64,000 nucleotides of DNA from Alnus glutinosa (Eukaryota; Streptophyta; Magnoliopsida; Fagales; Betulaceae): contig NC_084892.1 of the NCBI RefSeq assembly GCF_958979055.1, positions 5,039,501 through 5,103,500 of the forward strand, in the 5' to 3' direction. How positions within the stretch are numbered: the stretch's first letter is position 1; each line of letters begins with the position of its first letter. Of this stretch, positions 23,940-36,288 are shown one piece after another. The translations under genes and the position numbers were made by a program. Below the pieces are notes generated by a model. That model was not told the DNA's origin. It was given only the letters and a program-made list of their open reading frames with translations, and did not search any database.

Positions 23940-26709
23940 AAACTAGGAGTGTAAATCTGGCCGCCCGGTTTTAGCATTTTAATATGCCAGGTTATAACCG
24001 AAAAACCGGGTATATATATATATAAATAATAAAATATTAAAAATATATATTAAAATTTAAAAAACAAAATTCCTAAATTAACCTTAGGTTTTACTTTTAC
24101 ACATCATTATTTTTCTTCTTTCCGCCAAATCCGCCGACACACATCCTGACCCTGAGACAAGCAGAAGGAGTCTTCAGTCTCATCTACCATCACAACCAAT
24201 GATCAAACTCTCCAACGCGTGTCAACCTCTACATCGCCGTTCCGCTCTCCACCTCCGTCCGATTCTCCATCGACCATCGGAGCAGGTTGCTTGTCTCGAG
24301 GCTTGCTCATCTAAAAAGCCCCAAATGATCATGCTACTATATCATATATTAGTTTTGACCTACTTCAATCTATGCATCATTTTTTGTTCTTGATATGAAC
24401 AAGAAATATGAAAAGAAAATTGATTGGAAAGGGAGAACCAGAGAAGTAAACAATATGTTCGAATGAGCACAATTAGCTTCAATAGTACATACAAACGAGG
24501 TCCCCACTCATTTTCAGAAAGCTAAAATTAATAATTTGCGTGAAGGAAGAACATATATTTCTACCATTGATATCTTACATACTTCAAAAGACCAATTTTT
24601 TCATAGAACTCAAATCACAGCCTTCTGATATAATTTGACATAGAATGTCATAAATGCAATACCAACCCATGGGTTTGGTTTTTGATATTATGCAGTTCTG
24701 TGGATTTAGGGGCTTTTTTATTCAAGGGCATTAAAAAGTAAAAACACAAATTTTAAGGGCATTTTTTTCATAAAGTTCCAATCACAACGTTCTGATATAA
24801 CTTGGCATATAGTGTCATAATATGTAGAGAGTTTAGATGAACCACAGAGGAAAAGCTCTAAAATAATAATATCTAAATGTTCAAAGGCCAGTCCTGAGCT
24901 GCAAGGCAACCTTTCAGCGGTTCAATTATCCTATTAGAGCAAACAAGGTCACTGTTATCTGAATTTTATTGTCATTATTATCTATTAAAAAGGACAGCAT
25001 ATCTTAATGTCAACCATCAGAAACTGATGCCTACTATAACATTTTGAAATAGCGGTGGCAAGAAAAAAGCAAAATAAATAAATAAAAAAGAAGAAGAAGA
25101 AAAAGAAGCAAAACCAAGATGGACATAATGGAAATGATTACAAGGTCAATAGAAAGATGCAGAGCACACGAATTAGTAGCTCCATCAACAGCAAGAGGAA
25201 GATCGTGGAAGAAGGGGCTGCAGTTAAAAATGAGGACTTGTGAACTAATGGAGCAAAGATGATGCTGCACTGAAAAATTCTCAGCAGGCGTTCACAGTGT
25301 TGAACATGCTTGTGAACTAAGTGCCCCAGGGAAGTAGGAGAAAAGTCTTTAAAAGAAGTATCTTCAAATGATTGATGTTTTTCCAAATGCTGAAACACAT
25401 TATTGTGAAACTCTCAAACCCAATTCTTTTGAATGCCACTTCTACAATTTAATAACATTTCACTATAATTTCTATTTATCCAACTTCAGTTCATATGCAG
25501 TACTTAGGAAATGAAAGAAGATTTGAACAAAAGAAGCGAGCATGTTGTGCAAGTACATTTTGACAAATGTTATGACCAATTGAGTAGATATATTATCTGC
25601 AATCATTTATAAATCACAGAAGTACACATAGCACAACTACAAGCTGAATAGTAAATGAACATAGAAGGAGCTCTCAATAGGATAACCTATTGATCGCATG
25701 GCCAAAAGAGTTTCTCAATTAGCCATGAGGGACATACAAATAACACCGGAAGTGAAAAAATATCAAGGATGACGAGAAAGATTGGGAAATAACCGCATAC
25801 TCACTGATTGACTTTGCCCCAGTGACTTACATCCCAAACTGCCATTCACAAAATTTAAATTTCCGAAACCCTGGGCTTATCCTTTTTCTCTTTCTTTCTT
25901 GGGTTAATAGGCTCATCCCGACCCCCTTTCTCTTATATCCTGTACTCTAGCGTAGTTACTATAGAATATCAGATGGCATCAGGAAAAAGAGTCACTGTTG
26001 GATTGCTATAACATTTGCATTATTTAACACCCATCTCTTTGAAATGAATAATAGTAAAAATTGCAAGACATATATCACAGAAACACGCACACGTACACAC
26101 ACACAAAAAAAGGCCAAAGAATGTTAATTCGAAAACCCCGATTCTAAAACCTCAAACATGTAGAGTCATCCAAACGAAGCAATACCCATTTCCAGTTCCA
26201 TTTTGGTTGCTGAGAACCATAGGAAAATCAAAAGAAACGCATATATAACATTATAACTGAGCCTAGTATTACTAAAAAAAGCTCTCAAAATAAAGGAACA
26301 CCAAAAACCAGAGGACTCGAAACTTCAAAAAGCTTCATTTTTTTTTAAAAAAAAAAAAAAAAAACAATAATAATTTACTTATCTTGTATTTTTCCTTCGT
26401 CGTCTCGCGAACCAAACAGAGATTAGAAACAAAACATGTGCTAGGAACTTGATGGAGGGATAGTAGAGTTTGTACCTTTGAGAGGAGAAGAGCAGTTACT
26501 GTTCCTTGCTTTAGCTCTGTTTCATTTTATTTGCCACCTTTGTTTTTTGTTTGTCGTGCTCTGTTTGAATGTATGCGTGAGTGGGATTGAGTGTTCAACG
26601 TGTCCGAGACTTTGCGGGACACTTGTTCAGCAAGGTTGTTGGAAACTTCGAAGTGACTTGCGTTTGTACGACGCTGGGTGGGCAATCAAATTATTTGTCG
26701 GATTTTGAG
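23940..26709. other. No gene established; possible promoter near 26.4 kb
   Basis: 23945-24010 carries an 'AGGAGTGTAAATCTGG...' repeat-like start. The rest is AT-rich with no recognisable exon. A stretch on the minus strand at about 26370-26460 (CTCTGTTTGGTTCGCGAGAC region with a GTAAAT donor) looks leader-like and might be a first exon of the minus-strand gene ending at 18860. This is speculative. Confidence 0.3.
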
Positions 26710-26978
26710 GGCCTTGTTTGGCAACCCATATGAGGGAGATATTTTATTTTTTTAGTGGTGATAAAAAGTAATTCATATGATATAAAGTATAACAAAAAAA
26801 ATTATATAGAAAAAAAAAATTGTATTGTAATAGTTTTTTTATTTAAATAGTAATAAAAAAGTATTGATGTGATATAAAAAATGAAAAAAAATTATAATTT
26901 TTTTGGATAAGTGAAAAAAAAAAAAAAAAGAGAGAGAGAGAGAGAAAAGGGAAAGGGAGGGGGTTGCCAAACAGAGCC
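26710..26978. mobile_element. Tourist/Harbinger-like MITE
   Basis: Termini GGCCTTGTTTGGCAACCC and GGGTTGCCAAACAGAGCC are near-perfect inverses. The 3-bp GAG flanks both sides (26707-26709 and 26979-26981). The interior is AT-rich with no ORF and ends in a (GA)n run. A TIR starting GGCCTTGTTTGG and a 3-bp duplication fit plant PIF/Harbinger (Tourist) MITEs, although their usual duplication is TTA/TAA. Confidence 0.7.
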
Positions 26979-27772
26979 GAGATAATTCGAGAAGGTGATT
27001 GTTATATAACACTTATGGGTCCCATCTGATCAGATAAGTGGTTATGTAGTCTAATTTTTATTTTGTCAGGTGGGTCCTATAAGTGATCTCTCACAATTAC
27101 CTGCCTGAATTCTCTCAAATTCCAACAAATAATTTGAAAGGATCCTAATTCAATTTTAGGACAGTTACTTTACAAAAGGCATATATGTATAATGCTGGTG
27201 GACAATCATTAAAGGTCCTTAAATACAGCCCTACGCCCCATAGCCTCAATTTTTCATCCCTTCAATTCATAGAACCATATATAGAGAGAGAGAGGGAGAT
27301 AGAGTGTGTGTGTTTCGAGAGAGAATGTGGTTTCTTATGGCTTATTCTTCAAAATATATAACTTAGTTAGCTTAACCTTATGTTTGGTAGTGTTATTAGG
27401 CTGTTATTTATTTATTGTTTGGTTTCATTTTCGTAATTTAGCCTCTTAACTTATAGATTTGAGCCTCTAGATTGACTATGCTATTATGGATGTTGGATAT
27501 TACATGGAAAGATTATGTTATAGTTGAGACCTTGTTATCTCGTTCGTTTGGCATGAATAACCCCATGTTTAATACCGATATGCTATGTTAAAGTTTTAAG
27601 ATAAGATTAATGATGGATTAATCATTTAATGATGATGAACTTGCTTTTGTTGTGCATGTAGGCGTTGTTGTGGTTATAATAGTGTTGTTACAAAAGAGCC
27701 TTACAACGTGTTAGATTAGGTAAAACATAACTTCTATTAGAAATAGAGGTTATGCTAAACTACTAAATGTTT
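26979..27772. other. Intergenic, no gene seen
   Basis: AT-rich DNA between the MITE and the large solo LTR. It contains (GA)n/(GT)n short runs near 27283-27312. No exon was recognised. Confidence 0.55.
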
Positions 27773-28199
27773 GGTATTGTAACACCTCAAAAAATAAAAA
27801 AAAAATTAAAATTAGAGTAATTTTTATTATACGAGAACCCAAAGCAATTTTTATATGACTAATAAAAAAAAAAATTCAGATTAGTGTAGCCCATAAATTG
27901 TAATGGCCCTCATTTTTTTTTTTATTTATTTTTTTTTTCTGCTGACCCAATTTGTGCTAAGGCCATAAAAGGCTCATCATCTAAACCACTTATTATTTAA
28001 TCACCTCCCTCTTGTCACCCTATGGACCCTATAGCCTCCTTCCGTCTGTCACGAACGCGCACACACATGACAAATGGACCTCATAAACCTTCAACGTGTC
28101 TCTCTTTGCCTTCCACCTTTCAGTTGCCCTTTTGCACGTTGCCATACTTCAGTTTCTTGACCCCACGTTGAAGCCATGCTCGAGTCCTTCAGAAACTTT

Positions 28200-28488
28200 G
28201 GTCCCGTTTAGTAACTCCCTCCCTTCCCCTTCCCTTCCCCTCCCCCTTATTTTCACCTTTTTCAAAAAACATCAAATTCAAAATATTATTTACTTTTTAA
28301 CTTTTTATATCACATCAATAATTTTTTATTATTATTTAAATAAAAAAATTCACTACAATATAAATTTTTTCCACTTTTTCATATAAATTCTCTCTACTTT
28401 ATATTACATCAATCACTTTCTATTTTCACTCACCAAAAAGATTCTCCCATAAGGAGAGGGGAGGGGAAGAGAATTACTAAACGGGGCC
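28200..28488. mobile_element. MITE nested in the solo LTR
   Basis: Ends GGTCCCGTTTAGTAA and TTACTAAACGGGGCC are inverses, continuing into complementary CCCTTCCCCT / AGGGGAGGGGAAG arms. The interior is AT-rich and has no genuine ORF. No target duplication was seen. It must postdate the LTR it interrupts. Confidence 0.65.
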
Positions 28489-28517
28489 ATAGCCTCGCTA
28501 CTCATCTCCTTCCTCTT

Positions 28518-28601
28518 TATATAAACCACACCAAGCACCTCTCCTCCTCAACTCCTCAAGCTATCGATCGTACAAGAAAGAAATCGAAGAACCCAGCAGG
28601 T
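28518..28601 (+). promoter_or_regulatory. TATA box, leader and splice donor inside the solo LTR
   Basis: TATATAAA at 28518-28525 is followed about 30 bp later by a CT-rich leader (ACCTCTCCTCCTCAACTCCT) and a strong CAG|GTATGT donor at 28599/28600. This looks like the LTR promoter with a spliceable leader. It could also drive read-through or antisense transcription of neighbours. Confidence 0.5.
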
Positions 28602-31600
28602 ATGTATCCCTTCTTCTCTGTTTTCTTTATGAGTGTAATAGCTTTTGTGATTGTATTCGGGGGATTCGGGGTATTGTGATTTTGAGAATTTTCTGAATGA
28701 AATCAAATGAGTTGTTGTTGAGTTTGAAGCTTAAATTTTGATGATGGGTTTCGGTTGTCTTGGCTTTTGGGTACTGAATTTCTTGTAATTGTGGGTCTTG
28801 GCCGAATGATGGGTTGATTTCTTGTGTCTTCCATTGTAGCTGTGTGAGTGTTGATTTCTGTGAATTTTAATAGATTGATTTATTGTAGAAATTTATGGGT
28901 TATTTTGATGACAGAATAGTTGGTGTTTTGGATTTTCTGTTGATGGCCGAAAGAGTGCAAAACTTTTTGGAAAAATTTCAAGTTTTGGTTTGTGAAAAGT
29001 TTCATTAGGATTTTCTGCAGGGTAATGACCTTGGATATTTTTGGATTCTTTTGAATCAATTTTTGGGTTTGATTTTTTTAAAGGTTTTCGGTAGAGAAAA
29101 ACAGAGTGGGTGTTATGATTTTGATGAAAATTTTGGACTTTTGGAGTGATAGCCGAATGAGTACTGTGAAAATTATTTTGGGTTGTGTTGTGGAGAATTT
29201 CCTTAGAAAACAGAATGTTTTGGATATTAATTTCTGTCGGAAAAAATCCTTGATTTCATTTGGGTATTGTGAAATCTTTGGGTTTGTTTTGTGGTATTTT
29301 AGAGAACTTGGTAATTTGCTACAACTAACGTGTAAGGGTTATTTTTGGTTCTAAAATGTTCCTTCTTTGATACCCATTAGAAAACTTTATTACCCATGAG
29401 ATGAATAACCCATTCTAAGCAAAACTATTAGCTACCAATTCCATTTATCCTCATATATTATAAAAATTTGGGAGAAAACCATGAGAACCTCTTATTGCAA
29501 AAACTAACGTGTAAATGCTACTCTTGGTTCTAAAATGTTCTTTTTCCTTTAATACTTAACTAATTTATGATGCTTTATAGTTTACTCATTAAACCTTTTA
29601 TATAGAATCTGAGTGGGTTTCATTTATTTGATGGGTTTGGTTATTCTCTTGTTCATTGATATCAGTTGTACAAAGTTATTGCACAACTTTATATGTTTCT
29701 CTCTTAGGTGAGTAGTACAAATAGAAACTTTAAGTGTCTGACCACCGATGATGTTATGCATTAACAGGTGTAATCTAGGATTTTGGCTTTTACTTTCACC
29801 ATTCCCGTTCAACACTTGACTGCAAGATCTGAATTCAGAATTTAATATAGCACTATAAGCAAACTACCTCCAAATACTGTGTTTGCATAGGAGATATCTA
29901 GGTGGTGTAGCTATCCCAAAAGAAAGAAAGTGTTTACCGTAGACAAATTTTGTTGTATCATGGTAGTATACATATTTATTTGTTTGGTTATTAAGTGTTT
30001 GAAACTGGTGTAGGACTTGCATTCTCCAAACTATGTATTAAAACAGTCATGTGCAGCTTGTCCTCTGCATTAGTGTCTGGTTTGGAAGAGAATTCAACAT
30101 TATCATCATTTATTGCAACACCCTAATTTTTTTTTTTATATATACACCCATTCTGAAGTCTTGCTATTAATATCCTCAAATAAACTTTGGATTATAGAAT
30201 TGCAATAAGAAGCCTTTGGAAGTATAAGTTATTAAATTGTGTCATCATCATTGCAAATAAAAATAAAGTCAAAAGAAATAGAGACTCTATGCTATATGAC
30301 ATAGAAATATTATGCTAAATAGGAATAAAGTTTTATATTATTTGTATAGTTGCTGGAATTTTTTTTGTGGTATATTGATGGCATGAATTTTGATCATCTT
30401 TTGAGTGCGCTCTAAATATTTTTATGATCTAATTTATGTAGAGGTAACTAAAACTCCACTCAGAAGCATCAGGTAAGGGAAACACTACCTCAAAACCCAG
30501 GTAAAGTTTTAATAGAACATTTTCAAAAGAAAAAGTCGGAAATTTTCTAAACTCTTTCAACTCTTTTAATATTACCTGCCTTTTTATATTACCCTCATAA
30601 TAATGCTCTTGTTATATGATGTGATTAGAATCTCATGTAATCATACTTAGCTTATTTTTGATACTTGTGCACCATCCAATAAAGTTAGTGAAATCATAGT
30701 TCTTACAGTTTGTGCACCATATGAATAAAGTTGATGATATCATAGTATATGTGTTACATGTGCACCATATGAGGAAAGGTTTATGATATCATAGTATATA
30801 TTACATGTGCACACAGTTTTACCCCCGCGGTACCATGTCATAGATGATCCGGATCATATATGTATTATGTGTTATGTGGGTAGCATGGCAACCACACGGA
30901 AGGACAAAAGTGTGGGCTATCGGCCGGATTGCTTTCACCTAGGGAAGTTCCCAACTCGGTATAGCTCTCTCCTGTGACGACAGGATGAGCCCATAGTCGT
31001 CTTTTGAGATGAGCCAAACGTGCGCCGCTCATGGTTAAAAGCGGAATTGGGCCAAGGGAGGTTAAAACTTACACGCTATATAAATAATACTTGCATTTGA
31101 TCTAATTGTATTTTATTTAACTGTTTCTTTATTTTTAGAAGTATTTGAACTTTATTCAGAATTCCTAAAAAGAAAATTACACTTTTGTTTGTTGTGTTTT
31201 CCTTACTGAGTTGTTGAACTCACAATTTTTTCCCCAAATCTTTTCAGCTGACACAGTAAGCCGGAGTCATTTCTTATAATGGCGTAGGCCTCGCTAAGAG
31301 CAATAGATCGTTGTGGACCGACTTAACTTTTATATTGTACATTATGTTTGTTTTGAAATTTCTAGAAATATTTTGTAATGACTAAAGAACTACTATGTAT
31401 ATATGATGAAATATATCGTGTTATTTCTTGTAAATTATATGGATAATTTTATTGTATAGCTCTAGTTCGTGTTTCCCCTTATATCCCAAAACGGGGGTGT
31501 GACAGGTATGGTTACCAAACGATCGAAGTGAAACAATAGACACAATAACCGCACATTCGATGGTCAAACATAATGGTTATTTTCTCCCTAGTGTAGGTTT

Positions 31601-31799
31601 AAGAGTATTTTAGCTTAGACTAAGACTAATGATAGACCCTTCCACATATTTGAAGGTTCGAGAATATCAAGGGAATTTTTCAAAGAACTCACTATGGAAG
31701 TGGATAGAAACTTTATCCCCATTATATTGCAAATGAATACCATGGATTCTCTTAAAATAGTGAAAATATTTATCAAAAGCTATGGAAATAATATATATG

Positions 31800-32806
<1,007 letters not shown>

Positions 32807-32914
32807 ATCTTTAATAGGGACCTGCTATGTTATGTTAATCTCAACTATACGCGAGTCAATATACATGCATGTTACGCTATCCTGTGGCGATAGTATCAGT
32901 ATGTTATGATAAAT

Positions 32915-34716
32915 ATGATAAAATAATGATTTGGTGATAACTGGTAGTCAACTCGACTACGTGGATTTTAAATTTATAAGTTTACCACTCGCAATAGTAC
33001 GAATCGGTTGTACTATAGTAAGGGTGATCGAACCACAGAGAAATATTGGTTGTTTTGCATAATAGGATATGAGAAGAGCGTATCTAACTTAATTTATCAA
33101 CAAAAGTAAAAACAAAAGTTGTAGAATTGAAGCTACAACGATAAGGTGAACGAAATGGAAACGGAAATGAAATTAACTTAAAAGAAATCTTAGGGTGTTG
33201 ATCCTATCCAATCCTCAACCTATGCAATGCTTAAAGTCTATATAGATCTTCCTAACATGCTTGATATGAGCGCGTAATGGGCGTCAACCACTACGACGAC
33301 CTCGACATGAAAATACTTTCGTTAAGACGTAATCATAAAGCACCTAGATTTACATTAATCAACTCCACATAAAGATTAAACTATAATTGAAAACATTTTA
33401 CTCTACCAAAGGTGTGGAGTGATTAAGGTGCCCTAGCTTACTACTCTATAACACATCCTAATAAGTATACACAATACATGAACAACCCTATTTAGGCCAC
33501 AATGATAAGATATCTAGTTTCACACCCAATCATTCCACATAAAGTTAAACTACAATTGAAATACAATTAGACTACCAAAGGGGTGAAATGATTGGTGTTC
33601 CCTAGCATACCCTATAAGGTGACTCTAATGAGAAATCATACATCATGTCAAATAGCACCATTGAAAAAGACATCGTTCTTGTTTCCAAGAACGTTGGTTT
33701 TACTCAAGACTTCAAGGAAAACTCATAGACAAGTTAAACTCTTTTTCATGAATAAATTTGATTGGAATCTTGATACCAAAACCTTTTAGCATGGGTTTTG
33801 ATATCCTCTAGCCCTCAACAATCATCAAACATCTAAAGAAAATCCTAAGAACATCAAGAACACTACATGGTCTTTGGATTGGATTTTGAATCAAACCCTA
33901 AGGACTAAATTAGCTAGACATGAATTGAATCTAAGTTAAGCATAAATTTAAAGGAAAGCAGTAAAGAAACACGAAAGAAAGGAATTAAAAACAACTAGAT
34001 TAAACTTAAATAAATTAGGATTACAAAAAAGGAAGAAAATTAAGAACAAGCTAAGCTAGAACTTGAAATTAAAGAAAGGAGACAAGCTCTCTGGAACTAA
34101 GCCCAGAAAACGTGCACTAAAGGAAACTAAAAACACAAGGAATTGAAGTGATACATCTGAGCAAATCCGAAATCTCAAAAGATGCATGATCTAACCTATA
34201 ACCCTAATCTCATATATATAGAGAATTGGATTTACAAAAGATCATAAAGAGTGAATCTCAGCCGCACAAACAGAGCTGGTCGACGTTCATTTCTGTCCAC
34301 AAAATCCAACTTTAAATTTGGATCGCACAAACAATACAAAGATCTGAGAATATCTGAACTTTCTGGAAGACACGATTTCGCTCGATCGAATTTATGTCGA
34401 TCGATCGAGAAGTCGATCGATCGAATTATTGCTGTACAAATAATCGATCGATCGAAATGCCTTGGACAATTTTTCATTTTCTCAGGATCAGTTTCGAGCT
34501 CTGGAAATGACCAAAATACCCTTGATGTATTTTCAGGTCTAATTCAAGTATTTTGAATTAGATTTCAACTAAGACCTGAAAATAAGAGAAAACACTAAAA
34601 CATAACAAAACGTTATATATACAACACGAATTAGGTATAACAAATGTAAATTAAGGGGTCTTGAATTGAATAATTCAAGACTTATCAATAACCATGATAA
34701 AATAATGATTTGGTGA
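32915..34716. mobile_element. 1.76-kb non-coding insertion flanked by a 23-bp target duplication
   Basis: An identical 23-bp sequence (ATGATAAAATAATGATTTGG plus TGA) sits at 32915-32937 and 34694-34716 and brackets 32938-34693. The insert lacks terminal inverted repeats, LTRs, poly(A) and coding capacity. It contains two diverged about 92-nt stem-loop units (33344-33436, 33514-33605), a cluster of CGATCG words (34381-34460), and a lead-in 'CACTCGCAATAGTACGAATC'. I have an impression that such sequences recur in plant intergenic DNA but cannot name a family. So long a duplication suggests a retroposition-like or other staggered integration. Confidence 0.6.
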
Positions 34717-35212
34717 AGAATATGTGAAACATTGTTTTCTTTAAGCTCTTGCAACGACCCCTCTTAGATCCAAGCACTTAGCTTCGATGAAAACTTCCCT
34801 CCGACCACACGAATTTTCTCGGGAAAAACTAGGGTTTTATGGACAAAGAAAACACTATGGCGCCTAAGCCTAAAACAACAAGATTTCCAAGAGTCGGTCT
34901 CCAGAATCGGCTACCTACAAAACCGAGAACTCCAATTCCTAGCCACAATCAAACACCACCCTATCGACCATCAACAAAGAACTCAAGTTCTCGCCAAAAT
35001 CGGCCATCAACAGAGAACTCAAGTTCTCACCAGAATCGGTCAAAACATGGCAAATCCTAAAGCCTTAAACAGAAACCCAATATACCAAGAATCATCCAAT
35101 CAACAAAACATCACAAATAGAAATCCAAACCACAACTCAACAACCAATTGAAACCCACAATTTCAAACCCTAAATCAATTGAAAACAAAGAATGAAACTC
35201 ACGTTTGGGAAG
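34717..35212. other. Non-coding; possible intron of the orphan minus-strand exon
   Basis: Contains a short tandem repeat (AACTCAAGTTCTC...AATCGG, period about 36 bp, near 34980-35042). The plus-strand frame is a low-complexity artefact. If the exon at 35213-35339 is real, this would be the start of its first intron. Confidence 0.35.
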
Positions 35213-35339
35213 AGAAATTCGGAGCTACAGCCTCAACGGCTACGCCTCTCTCCTCCTTTGTCGCACGTTGGTTGGAGTAGCGATGTGGTGGTGCACGACC
35301 TTCAACCGCCAAATACCCAACACTCTCTAGGCGTTTCAT
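35213..35339 (-). CDS. Orphan first-exon-like segment, minus strand (weak)
   Basis: On the minus strand an ATG at 35339 opens a 42-codon frame (MKRLESVGYLAVEGRAPPHR...) that runs without a stop to a good GTGAGT donor at 35212. It is followed by typical T-rich intron sequence, and preceded by a CT-rich leader with TTTCTCTCTAGCGCC-like sequence. No continuing exon was found downstream, where the transposon nest begins. It is either a real gene start whose body was displaced, a UTR exon, or part of an LTR. It lies head-to-head with the TPR-DnaJ gene, about 0.95 kb apart. Confidence 0.25.
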
Positions 35340-36120
35340 TCTCTCTCAGCGCCCTCTGAGAAGAAATCCCACAAAGCTCACGCTAACAGTGATGAAGAAG
35401 GCGCTAGAGAGAAATGAACCAAGATGCAAAAGTCGAAAGGCGCGAAGGAAAAGTGAAGAAGTGGGAAGTGAAATAAAGTGATATTTTAGTGAATGGCGTA
35501 AGAGCAAATGTGGGTTAAATTTTGAAAGAGTTTTTTACGTGAGTTGGTTTGGGGAAATAATAAAGAGCTCAATGCAAGAGAGTTTTTGAGAACTTTCTAT
35601 AATATTTGGTAAAAAGTTTAAAATGGAGAGTTTGATACAAATGCTCTAAGTCCAATTAAGTGACGTTCAGCCAATGGGCCAACTCTTATATCGCAGATGT
35701 TGTAGGTTCTCTAACTACAGGGACACACCCACGTGACTTACCCACCGGGCCATCGGGACTTGTACATCAAAACCGTAATAATGTTGAGACATGTTTAATG
35801 AGAAATGTTAGAGATAAAAAATCTTTGACCAAGAGATATGTACTAAAATGATGTGAAACTTATTCATTGGTATCTGAAGCGTTTATTTTTATTAATTGTT
35901 TTGATCGTCTCTAATGAATAAGCTTTACGTCATCTTGATACTCATTTCTTAGTAAAAGATCATAGTATTTCTCATGTTTAATTAAGGAACTACACCAAAA
36001 TCAAGTTTGAAAAAAAAAGAAAAGAAAAAGAAATATTCTAAAGCCCGCCACGTCACCGAATTTAAATTCCATGGTTTTTTTCCCCGGTGAAAACCCCCAC
36101 GAGCTAAACGAGGAGCGAAT
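35340..36120. other. Intergenic region between head-to-head candidates
   Basis: AT-rich sequence ending in the TPR-DnaJ core promoter. A CCACGTCACC word lies near 36048. No exon was recognised. Confidence 0.5.
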
Positions 36121-36130
36121 TTATATAAAA
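36121..36130 (+). promoter_or_regulatory. TATA box of the TPR-DnaJ gene
   Basis: TTATATAAAA lies 160-168 bp upstream of the ATG at 36289, which implies a transcription start near 36150. The leader contains AACCCTAATTTTCAGC just before the start codon. Confidence 0.6.
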
Positions 36131-36288
36131 CCCCCTGTACTTGTAACCCCAACGTTCACGTGCTCTTCTGTTACTTCCAAGCCAAGTAAGCCCCAATAAT
36201 TCAAAAACCCAATAAGTATTCATATTTACAGAGAGCGAAAGTACTATATCCAAAAACCCTAATTTTCAGCTTCCATCGTCGCCGGAGA

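Larger units (their letters stand above)
27773..31509 (+). mobile_element. Large solo LTR (3.73 kb) with 5-bp target duplication
   Basis: 27778-31504 begins TGTAACACC and ends GGTGTGACA (near-perfect short inverse, TG...CA) and is flanked by GGTAT on both sides (27773-27777 and 31505-31509). That is the signature of an LTR integration. No gag, protease, RT or integrase sequence is present, so it is a solo LTR. The TGTAACACC start and multi-kb length match long LTRs of plant Ty3/gypsy chromoviruses of the Tekay/Del type (family knowledge, assignment tentative). It contains a promoter-like TATA at 28518-28525, a leader with a CAG|GTATGT donor at 28599/28600, a GC-rich block around 30820-31070, and a MITE at 28200-28488. 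Confidence 0.75.

Noticed and set aside
25138..25398. 86-codon minus-strand frame as an upstream exon
   Set aside because: No acceptor/donor pair keeps the frame and the sequence resembles no protein family.
26478..26708. 76-codon plus-strand frame with a hydrophobic N-terminus
   Set aside because: No homology recognised and it ends at the MITE boundary; may be promoter or leader sequence of a minus-strand gene.
33344..33605. CRISPR-like repeat pair
   Set aside because: Only two diverged units in a plant transposon context; spacing and sequence do not fit CRISPR arrays.
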